Shown here: positions 1 through 5,371 of the stretch, piece after piece
How positions within the stretch are numbered: position 1 is the stretch's first letter
How the letters are laid out: each line of letters opens with the position of its first letter
NCBI GenBank assembly: GCA_003154135.1
Contig: PMCN01000263.1
Location: 251 to 5,674, forward strand
Direction of reading: 5' to 3'
DNA from: Acidimicrobiaceae bacterium
Lineage (GTDB): Bacteria; Actinomycetota; Acidimicrobiia; Acidimicrobiales; Ilumatobacteraceae
Length of the DNA: 5,424 nucleotides
The notes under the pieces: model-generated
The model's input: the letters and a program-made list of their open reading frames with translations, nothing else
Told to the model about the DNA's origin: nothing
Database searches by the model: none
Position numbers and translations under genes: made by a program

Positions 1-626
1 GGTACGGCTTCAACCCCGGCAGCACCTTGTCGGCGATGGACTTCACCGGCATCGGCCGTGTGGCCACCAACACCACGCTCGCCGCGGCAGCGGCCGGCCT
101 CACCGCCTTCTTCTGGATGTACAGACGCATCGGGAAGTGGGACCTCGGCATCAGCGTCAACGGCTTCCTGGCTGGCCTCGTGGCCATCACGGCACCCTGT
201 TACTGGGTGAACGCGACAGGTGCCGTGATCATCGGCGCCATCGCCGGCGTCATCGTCATCTGGGGCATCGACTTCATCGAGTGGAGGCGCATCGACGATC
301 CCATCGGCGCAGTCGCCGTGCACGGCGTGTGCGGCATCTGGGGCACGTGGGCCGTCGGCCTGTTCAGCACCGGCCAGTTCGGTATCCCGAAGGGCTGGCT
401 CTGGGGCGGTGGATCCCTCGGCTTCAAGCAGTTCCTCAACCAGGTGTGGGGCAACCTCGCCATCGGTGGTGCCGCGTTCGGTGTCGGCCTCGTGCTGATG
501 TACGCGGTCAAGCTCACCGGTACGCTGCGCGTCTCCGAGGAGGGTGAGCTCGAGGGCATCGACATCCACGAGCACGGCGCTCCTGCCTACCATCCGGAAG
601 CTGCCTACATGGGAAAGGGGCTGTGA
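1..626 (+). CDS. amt: Ammonium transporter (Amt family), C-terminal half; 5' end outside window
   Basis: This is the 3' part of an Amt/Mep/Rh ammonium channel, a trimeric inner-membrane protein that conducts ammonium or ammonia. The reading frame is already open at base 3 and gives YGFNPGSTL, the Amt motif in the middle of the family, so about half the protein (207 residues) is visible. A TTG at 27 is internal and not a start. Hydrophobic segments follow near bases 75-125, 155-210, 215-280, 310-370 and 450-520. The second pore histidine of the twin-His pair is the His codon at 321-323, in AVAVHGVCG. The cytoplasmic tail (LRVSEEGELEGIDIHEHG) is the region that contacts PII in this family; it continues about 15 residues further, rich in Ala and Tyr. 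The DDPIGAVAVHGVCGIWGT block differs from the DDALDVLGIHGVGG block of the second Amt here, so the two belong to different subgroups. The stop is 3 nt before glnB, which indicates one operon. Confidence 0.95.
   Translation, partial: YGFNPGSTLSAMDFTGIGRVATNTTLAAAAAGLTAFFWMYRRIGKWDLGISVNGFLAGLVAITAPCYWVNATGAVIIGAIAGVIVIWGIDFIEWRRIDDPIGAVAVHGVCGIWGTWAVGLFSTGQFGIPKGWLWGGGSLGFKQFLNQVWGNLAIGGAAFGVGLVLMYAVKLTGTLRVSEEGELEGIDIHEHGAPAYHPEAAYMGKGL
614..620 (+). promoter_or_regulatory. Ribosome binding site of glnB, inside the end of amt
   Basis: AAAGGGG lies in the last codons of the upstream amt gene, 9 nt before the glnB ATG at 630. It supports this start over the in-frame ATG at 639, and together with the 3-nt intergenic gap suggests translational coupling. 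Confidence 0.6.
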
Positions 627-629
627 CCA

Positions 630-971
630 ATGCTTGAGATGATCACCGCCATCATCAAACCGCACCAGCTCGACAACGTGAAGGATGCACTCCTCGCCGA
701 AGGCGTGGAAGGCATGACGGTCACCGAAGTGCGTGGCTTCGGCCGCCAGCGCGGCAAGACCGAGAACTTCCGCGGTTCGGAGTACAAGATCGACTTCGTG
801 CCGAAGGTGCGCATCGAGGTCGTCGTCAAAGCCGAGTCGTCGGCACACCTCATCACCGTGATCGCCGATGCGGCCCGCACCGGCAAGATCGGTGACGGCA
901 AGGTGTGGACCACGCCGATCGGCAGCCTGCTGCGTGTGCGCACGGGAGAGATGGACATCGAAGCCATCTGA
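630..971 (+). CDS. glnB: PII nitrogen regulatory protein (GlnB/GlnK family)
   Basis: A PII signal protein, which as a homotrimer binds ATP/ADP and 2-oxoglutarate and controls Amt channels and other nitrogen-assimilation targets. At 113 residues it is full length (family about 112). The N-terminus has the standard AIIKPHQLDNVK strand-helix. The T-loop spans about residues 37-55 (GRQRG...RGSEY) and carries Tyr52, equivalent to Tyr51 of E. coli GlnB, the nucleotidylation site; Ser50 corresponds to the Ser49 phosphorylated in cyanobacterial PII. The B-loop signature TGKIGDGKVW (84-93) and C-loop RVRTGE (102-107) are intact. The gene follows amt by 3 nt, the typical amt-glnK arrangement, so docking on that Amt is its most likely job. 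In actinobacteria PII is often adenylylated by GlnD; glnD lies convergently just downstream. Calling it glnK would be equally defensible. Confidence 0.96.
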   Translation: MLEMITAIIKPHQLDNVKDALLAEGVEGMTVTEVRGFGRQRGKTENFRGSEYKIDFVPKVRIEVVVKAESSAHLITVIADAARTGKIGDGKVWTTPIGSLLRVRTGEMDIEAI

Positions 972-992
972 CCACGCTTCACGACTGAACAC

Positions 993-1025
993 GAAAGGCC
1001 CCGGGCGCACTGCCTGGGGCCTTTC
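993..1025 (+). terminator. Intrinsic-type terminator hairpin shared by convergent glnB and glnD
   Basis: A 14-bp stem (993-1006 with 1012-1025) encloses the 5-nt loop GCACT. The only imperfect pair is G1003-T1015. The stem is flanked by GAAA on the left and TTTC on the right, so either strand gives a GC-rich stem ending in a short U run. It starts 21 nt after the glnB stop and ends 10 nt before the glnD stop. On the plus strand the imperfect pair is a G-U wobble, but on the minus strand it becomes an A-C mismatch, so the hairpin should be somewhat stronger for glnB transcripts. The U run is only three long, which is weak by enterobacterial standards. Confidence 0.85.
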
Positions 1026-1035
1026 CGCGTCACGG

Positions 1036-3429
1036 TCAGGACGGCTCGTCGAATGCTGCCCGCAGCGCCGCCTTCAGCGGCTCGTGGTCGCGTTGTGGCA
1101 CCTTGCCCGACGCTCCCGAGCGGCCCGCACGGCTCACGTAGAACACGTCGACCACCTCGTGGCCGAGCGTCGCCACCTTCGCCGAGCGCACATCGAGCCC
1201 GTGCTCGGTGAGCACCGACGCCAGCCGATACAGCATCGCAATGGCATCCGGTGCACGCACGTCGACCATCGTCGTCGTCTCCGATGCCTCGTTGCTCAGG
1301 ATCACCTCCAGCCTCGGCGGCGTGGCCGCCGAGGCGCGGCGGGCACGACCGTAGGTGCGGATTCGCTGTGCCAGCTTGTCGTGCAGATCGAGATCGCCGG
1401 CAACCACGGCGCGCAGATCGTGATCGACCCTGTGCCAGTTCACGGTGCCGCCCTTGCCACGGTGCACCTGGAAGCGGTCGACGGCGACGCCCTGCGGGCT
1501 CGTCCACACCTCCGCGCTGACGACGTCGATGCCGTGCACGGCCAAGGTGCCTGCAATGCGCGCGAACAACCCGCGCTCGTCGGGCGTGGCGACCATCCAC
1601 GTGTCGAACTCGGCACCGTGCTCAACCCGGGTGTGCACCTTCGGATCGGCCCGCACGGCGGCCACGAGCTCGTCGATGCGCTCATCCACCCGCTCCTCCT
1701 GCGGCGCCGGTCGGCGACCGGCGAGCAACTCGCCCACCGACTCGCACAGCTCGCGTACCAGCGACGCCTTCCACGCCGACCACGCCGAGGGACCGGTGGC
1801 CAGACTGTCGGCCTCGGTGAGGCACTCGAGCAGGTCGAGGCGAAGACGGTCGCCCACCAGTGACGCCACGTTCTCGGCCGTGCGTGGATCGCTGAGGTCG
1901 CGCCGTGTCGCGGTCTCGGCGATGAGCAGGTGGTGCTCGCACATGGCGCGCAGCACCTCGACGTCGTCGGGCGCGAACCCCATGCGGCGGGCGATGGTGT
2001 CGACCAACCGCATGCCCACCTCGGTGTGGTCGTCGGGGTAGCCCTTGCCGATGTCGTGCAGCAGCGCACCCACCAGCAACAGGTCGGGTCGCGACACCTC
2101 GCGCACGAACTCGGTGGCATTGATCACCGTCTGCAGCAGGTGGCGGTCGACGGTGTAGGTGTGGAACGCATTGCGCTGCGGCAGGCAGCGCACGTGCCGC
2201 CACTCGGGGAACATGCGGCTGAACAGGTCGTAGCGCTCGAGCGCCTCGACGGTGGGCACCAGCGCCGGACCAGCACCCAGCAGGCTCACCATCGCCTGGC
2301 GCGTGCCTTCGCTCCACGTCTCGTCCTCGTCGACCACCGTGCACGAGAGCGCGCGGAGCGCCTTCATGCTGATCGGGAAGCCCGCATGCGCTGCTGCTGC
2401 TGCCACGCGGAAGCTGAGCGACTGATCCTCCTCCGCGTCGGCGAGGTTGACGTGCACCTCGTCGTCGATCACGCGCACGCCGTCGGCCAGCACGGCCGAG
2501 GTGGCCCGACGACCCTTGGACGGCAGCCGCTTGGCCCGCTCGACCCGCCACCAGAACCGCTCACTGGCCCAGTCGATGGTGTTCGCCGCGTCGGAGAGCG
2601 CACGCATCATCACGTCGGCGTCGCTGTAGCCGATGCGCTCGGCAACCGCGTCCTGATCCTGCAGCAGCAACGTGTTCGACGTTCGACCGGTGACGCGATG
2701 CATCTCGCATCGCACACCCAGCAGCACATCGGCCGGCGACGCCAGCTCGTCGAGGGGCACCTCCAACTCGCTGATGATGTCGTCGCGGTCGAGCGCCAGC
2801 GCCCACCGGATGGCGTCGTAGTCGCGCTGTCCGCCGCGGCCGTCCTTGAGATCGGGCTCGAGACGCGAGGCCACCTCGCCGGCCTTCTCCCATCGCTCCT
2901 CGCACGCTTGGAACAACGCGTCGAGCCAGAACCGTGGTCGCTTGCGCCATTGCGCGAGCGACCCGTTCACCAGCTCGGTGGCCACCGCGTCGTCGCCGCC
3001 GAGGCATCGCACGCGCAGGATGGCCGTGGCCGTCACCAGATCGTCGGCCGCGAGCGCGAGCAACGATTTCACGGTGTGCGCCGACGGGCTGAGCTTCAAC
3101 CCTGCGTCCCACACCGGGTACCACAGCGACTCAGCGACCGCCCGCACCTGATCGTCGGGCGTGCGGTGCGGATGCACGAGCGTCACGTCGACGTCGCTGC
3201 CGGGACACAGCATGCCCCCGGCGTAGCCGCCTGTGGCTATGAGCGACCACCCGGCAGGCAGCTCCGCAGAGAGCGCACCGAACCAGCCGTCCATCTGGTC
3301 GGAGAGGCGACGCGCCAACGCGCGACCGGACAGCCCGGGCCGGGCCAGAACGTCGGCGCGGGCACGGCGGACCATCTGCCCGTCGATGGTGCGTCCTCCC
3401 ACGGGCGCCAGTCTGCCAGGGAATGCCAC
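1036..3429 (-). CDS. glnD: PII uridylyl/adenylyl-transferase and PII-removing enzyme, GlnD
   Basis: GlnD covalently modifies the PII T-loop tyrosine with a nucleotide and removes it again, responding to glutamine. It is usually cytosolic and in actinobacteria usually acts by adenylylation. The 797 residues match the roughly 800 usual for actinobacterial GlnD. Domains: nucleotidyltransferase with GGY (67-69) and the metal-binding SDVD (78-81), plus LKDGRGGQRDYD further on; HD hydrolase domain with HDIGKG (458-463), preceded by YTVDRHLL and followed by DDHTEVG and CEHH; two C-terminal ACT domains, about 610-680 (TPDERGLF at 615-622) and about 716-785 (MVDVRAPDA from 721). The family motif GGYGRGxL reads GGYAGGML here, losing an arginine. 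The GTG at 3429 is the longest start (an in-frame stop lies at 3454-3456). ATG at 3375 (residue 19) is a good alternative and keeps all domains; neither has a well-spaced ribosome binding site. The gene is convergent with glnB and divergent from the winged-helix gene, rather than last in an amt-glnK-glnD operon as often seen. Confidence 0.96.
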   Translation of the reverse strand: MAFPGRLAPVGGRTIDGQMVRRARADVLARPGLSGRALARRLSDQMDGWFGALSAELPAGWSLIATGGYAGGMLCPGSDVDVTLVHPHRTPDDQVRAVAESLWYPVWDAGLKLSPSAHTVKSLLALAADDLVTATAILRVRCLGGDDAVATELVNGSLAQWRKRPRFWLDALFQACEERWEKAGEVASRLEPDLKDGRGGQRDYDAIRWALALDRDDIISELEVPLDELASPADVLLGVRCEMHRVTGRTSNTLLLQDQDAVAERIGYSDADVMMRALSDAANTIDWASERFWWRVERAKRLPSKGRRATSAVLADGVRVIDDEVHVNLADAEEDQSLSFRVAAAAAHAGFPISMKALRALSCTVVDEDETWSEGTRQAMVSLLGAGPALVPTVEALERYDLFSRMFPEWRHVRCLPQRNAFHTYTVDRHLLQTVINATEFVREVSRPDLLLVGALLHDIGKGYPDDHTEVGMRLVDTIARRMGFAPDDVEVLRAMCEHHLLIAETATRRDLSDPRTAENVASLVGDRLRLDLLECLTEADSLATGPSAWSAWKASLVRELCESVGELLAGRRPAPQEERVDERIDELVAAVRADPKVHTRVEHGAEFDTWMVATPDERGLFARIAGTLAVHGIDVVSAEVWTSPQGVAVDRFQVHRGKGGTVNWHRVDHDLRAVVAGDLDLHDKLAQRIRTYGRARRASAATPPRLEVILSNEASETTTMVDVRAPDAIAMLYRLASVLTEHGLDVRSAKVATLGHEVVDVFYVSRAGRSGASGKVPQRDHEPLKAALRAAFDEPS

Positions 3430-3452
3430 TCGGGAAGACCGCGGTGGGTGGC

Positions 3453-3506
3453 TTCACGCTCCGTTCACATGTCGTGAACGTGCGCGAAATCACCGCCTCC
3501 TACGGT
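3453..3506 (+). promoter_or_regulatory. Promoter with four 11-bp-phased half-sites, for the winged-helix gene
   Basis: Four pentamers start exactly 11 bp apart: TTCAC at 3453, TTCAC at 3464, TGAAC at 3475 and GAAAT at 3486. A -10-like TACGGT follows at 3501-3506, 15 bp after the start of the last pentamer. No -35 hexamer is visible at the usual distance; the last two pentamers occupy that region, as in activator-dependent promoters. The arrangement resembles the GlnR box of actinobacteria (GTnAC and GAAAC units separated by 6 bp) and the 11-bp direct repeats bound by OmpR/PhoB-type proteins. The middle two units also form the perfect inverted repeat GTTCAC-N5-GTGAAC (3463-3479). The predicted transcription start falls at about 3513-3515, on or next to the ATG. 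The site also lies 24 bp upstream of the longest glnD start, so it might influence glnD too. The regulator is inferred, not shown. Confidence 0.65.
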
Positions 3507-3514
3507 GACCGCCG

Positions 3515-3859
3515 ATGCACAGCTCAGCTCCTGACCCGTCCAACCGTGCTCACCCCCTCGCGAACGGGGGACGGCAGGAGCGAGCTGTGCTCGCAGTGCT
3601 CCTCGAGAGCCAAGGTCGCGTGATCGGCCGCCGCGAGCTCGCCCGCCGAGCCGGCCTCACCGATCTCAACGAGCGGCGGTGCGACAGCTTGCTGGTTCAG
3701 CTGCGCCGCCTGCTCGGGCCCACCTCCATCATCACCGTGCGACGGCGGGGATGGATGCTCGCCGGCGACGTCGCCGACGATGCACGAGCTCTTCTTGCAC
3801 ACCCCCTTCCGTCGGCCGAGCCGATCGACTTCGACGAACGGGGTGAGCGCGCGAGCTGA
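3515..3859 (+). CDS. Small stand-alone winged-helix DNA-binding protein (OmpR/PhoB C-terminal type)
   Basis: A 114-residue protein that appears to be an OmpR/PhoB-type effector domain without a receiver domain. Predicted elements: helix 1 at about 20-32 (QERAVLAVLLESQG), helix 2 at 39-47 (RRELARRAG), recognition helix at about 53-67 (ERRCDSLLVQLRRLLG), and a wing at about 71-82 (IITVRRRGWML). The last two match the family pattern RTVDVHVSRLRRKLG ... IRTVRGxGYRL. The first 19 residues and the acidic tail after residue 85 look disordered. The usual N-terminal beta sheet of OmpR domains is short or absent. There is no ribosome binding site before the ATG at 3515, but a promoter -10 element ends 8 bp upstream, so a leaderless message, common in actinobacteria, explains the start. 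Its promoter matches that of amt2, so autoregulation and control of ammonium transport are plausible inferences. I do not recognise a named family member. Confidence 0.75.
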   Translation: MHSSAPDPSNRAHPLANGGRQERAVLAVLLESQGRVIGRRELARRAGLTDLNERRCDSLLVQLRRLLGPTSIITVRRRGWMLAGDVADDARALLAHPLPSAEPIDFDERGERAS

Positions 3860-3918
3860 GCGGCTCTGCCGTTCCAGCACCTGGGGGAGGAGCCTCGGCA
3901 CCTTCCCCGGTAGGGGCA

Positions 3919-3946
3919 GTCCCGGGCCGGTTCGCCGGCCCGGGAC
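3919..3946 (+). terminator. Strong 12-bp hairpin downstream of the winged-helix gene
   Basis: GTCCCGGGCCGG (3919-3930) pairs perfectly with CCGGCCCGGGAC (3935-3946) around a TTCG loop. It begins 59 nt after the winged-helix stop and ends 12 nt before the amt2 operator. No T run follows on either strand, so it is not a canonical intrinsic terminator. U-less hairpin terminators have been proposed in actinobacteria, and the position fits insulating amt2 from upstream transcription. It could instead protect the 3' end of the message. Confidence 0.5.
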
Positions 3947-3958
3947 ACTACTCATCGC

Positions 3959-4012
3959 TGCACGGTGCGTTCACGAGCCGGAAACATTCCTGAAACGCGA
4001 GCTCCCTACGGT
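3959..4012 (+). promoter_or_regulatory. GlnR-box-like operator and promoter of amt2
   Basis: Four pentamers start 11 bp apart: TGCAC at 3959, TTCAC at 3970, GAAAC at 3981 and GAAAC at 3992. TACGGT at 4007-4012 serves as a -10 element, 15 bp after the start of the last pentamer. The two exact GAAAC units, separated from their neighbours by 6 bp, closely match the published actinobacterial GlnR box units. No -35 hexamer is visible, as expected for a promoter needing an activator bound just upstream. The predicted start is about 4019-4021, giving a leader of about 33 nt before the amt2 ATG. The architecture and -10 are the same as upstream of the winged-helix gene. Confidence 0.7.
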
Positions 4013-4036
4013 ACGGCCGCCTCTACCGGCCCTCTC

Positions 4037-4043
4037 GAAGGGA
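4037..4043 (+). promoter_or_regulatory. Ribosome binding site of amt2
   Basis: GAAGGGA ends 9 nt before the ATG at 4053. It fixes the start of amt2 there and argues against the much longer open frame that continues upstream to 3780, since that extension would run through the hairpin and promoter. Confidence 0.65.
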
Positions 4044-4052
4044 CTACGTCGA

Positions 4053-5294
4053 ATGTCCGTTGACTCTGGCGCCACCGCCTGGGTGATCGTCGCGACTGCG
4101 CTCGTGCTGTTCATGACCCCTGGCCTCGCCTTCTTCTACGGCGGCATGGTCCGCCGCAAGAACGTGCTCGATACGACAGTGCAGAACTTCTTCGCTATGG
4201 GACTCGTCGGCGTGCTGTGGGCGGTGATCGGCTACTCGCTCGCGTTCACCGACGGCGCGGGCGCGCTCTCGCCCTTCATCGGCGGGCTGCAAATGGTCGG
4301 GCTCAACCACATCGCGAACACCACCCAGACGCTTGCGCAGACGATCCCGCAGTCGGTCTTCGCGATGTATCAGGGCATGTTCGCGATCATCACGGTCGGT
4401 CTCATCACCGGTGCGATCGCAGAGCGCATGAAGTTCTCGGCGTACGTGATCTTTGCGACGCTGTGGTCGCTGCTCGTGTACAGCCCGCTCGCGCACTGGG
4501 TGTGGCAGCCGACCGGCTGGCTCTTCAAGCTCGGCGCACTCGACTTCGCCGGGGGCACGGTCGTCCACATCTCGTCCGCCGCTGCGGCGGTCGCCTGCGC
4601 GTTGATGCTGGGCAAGCGTCAGGGCTACGGCCAGGACAAATTCCACCCGCACAACCTGCCGCTCACGATCCTGGGTGCAGGCATGCTGTGGTTCGGATGG
4701 TTCGGTTTCAACGCCGGCTCCGCGCTGTCCGCCGGTGACCTCGCCGGCTCGGCGTTCCTAAACACCAACGTCGCTGCCGCGGCTGCAGTTCTCGCATGGA
4801 CGGCGGTCGAATGGCGGCACGCCGGCAAGCCGACGGCGCTGGGCGCGGCATCGGGCGCAGTCGCCGGTCTTGTGGCGATCACCCCTGCCGCCGGCTACGT
4901 GGAGCCGTGGGCAGCGCTCGTCATCGGCGCCCTTGCCGGTTCGATCTGCTACGCCGGTCTCTTCATCAAGGGCAAGTTCAAGCTCGACGACGCGCTCGAC
5001 GTCCTCGGCATCCACGGCGTCGGCGGTTCGCTCGGCGCCATCCTCACCGGTGTGTTCGCCACGACGAGCATCAACGCAGCGATCAAGGGCCACGAGGGTC
5101 TGCTCTACGGCAACCCGAAGCAGGTCCTCATCCAGCTCGTCGGCGTCATCGCAGCGTGGGTCTTCTCGTTTGGCATCAGCATGGTCCTGCTCGCCGGCAT
5201 CAAGGCCGTCATGGGCCTGCGCGTCGACGAAGAGGCCGAGGTCCGAGGCCTCGACCTCGCCGAACACGGCGAAGAAGGCTACATCTTCGAGTAA
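4053..5294 (+). CDS. amt: Ammonium transporter (Amt family), complete
   Basis: A complete 413-residue Amt channel of the inner membrane, importing ammonium. It begins directly with the first membrane helix (TAWVIVATALVLFMTPGLAFFYGGM, in two parts about 8-32), with no separate signal peptide of the E. coli AmtB kind. About eleven hydrophobic segments can be placed, the usual number. The pore residues are present: His172 in GGTVVHISS and His321 in GIHGVGG form the twin-His pair, Asp164 precedes the first, and Phe110 in MYQGMFAIIT is the probable outer phenylalanine gate. WFGWFGFNAGSAL (213-225) is the family signature. The cytosolic tail LRVDEEAEVRGLDLAEHG (389-406) is the PII-contacting region. 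A PII gene follows after 77 nt, so the two probably form an operon. Sequence blocks around the second histidine differ clearly from the upstream amt, so this is not a recent tandem duplicate. Its promoter carries a GlnR-like box, implying induction under nitrogen limitation. Confidence 0.97.
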   Translation: MSVDSGATAWVIVATALVLFMTPGLAFFYGGMVRRKNVLDTTVQNFFAMGLVGVLWAVIGYSLAFTDGAGALSPFIGGLQMVGLNHIANTTQTLAQTIPQSVFAMYQGMFAIITVGLITGAIAERMKFSAYVIFATLWSLLVYSPLAHWVWQPTGWLFKLGALDFAGGTVVHISSAAAAVACALMLGKRQGYGQDKFHPHNLPLTILGAGMLWFGWFGFNAGSALSAGDLAGSAFLNTNVAAAAAVLAWTAVEWRHAGKPTALGAASGAVAGLVAITPAAGYVEPWAALVIGALAGSICYAGLFIKGKFKLDDALDVLGIHGVGGSLGAILTGVFATTSINAAIKGHEGLLYGNPKQVLIQLVGVIAAWVFSFGISMVLLAGIKAVMGLRVDEEAEVRGLDLAEHGEEGYIFE

Positions 5295-5360
5295 TCTACA
5301 ACTCGCAGGGATTCGACGGCCCGCGTGCCATGGGTACGAACTGACCACGACGGTGAGACG

Positions 5361-5365
5361 AGGAG
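5361..5365 (+). promoter_or_regulatory. Ribosome binding site of the second PII gene
   Basis: AGGAG lies 6 nt before a GTG codon at 5372 and decides the non-ATG start. The 77-nt gap after amt2 (5295-5371) otherwise shows no convincing hairpin or promoter. Confidence 0.7.
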
Positions 5366-5371
5366 ACCGCT

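Noticed and set aside
605..1600. Long minus-strand open frame across glnB and the end of glnD
   Set aside because: It crosses the terminator and overlaps two well-supported genes, with a composition typical of a shadow frame.
1930..3477. A 515-codon open frame on the plus strand, antisense to glnD
   Set aside because: It lies wholly opposite a confident glnD with intact catalytic motifs; its product is rich in Arg, His and Gln with no recognisable domain, as expected for the complement of high-GC coding DNA.
3131..3493. Minus-strand frame with a GTG at 3493 behind AGGAGG
   Set aside because: The purine run is only 3 nt from the GTG and is the complement of the CTCCTACGGT promoter segment; the product overlaps the glnD nucleotidyltransferase region in another frame and resembles no family.
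3430..3514. A glnD promoter on the minus strand
   Set aside because: The region must hold it unless transcription starts inside the annotated start, but I find no TAnnnT element well placed for glnD, so I do not call one.
3780..4052. Upstream in-frame extension of amt2
   Set aside because: It would run through the end of the winged-helix gene, the 3919 hairpin and the promoter; Amt homology starts at the ATG at 4053, which has a ribosome binding site.
5295..5371. Possible separate promoter or terminator between amt2 and the second PII gene
   Set aside because: No phased GAAAC-type units, no TAnnnT element and no convincing hairpin; cotranscription is simpler.
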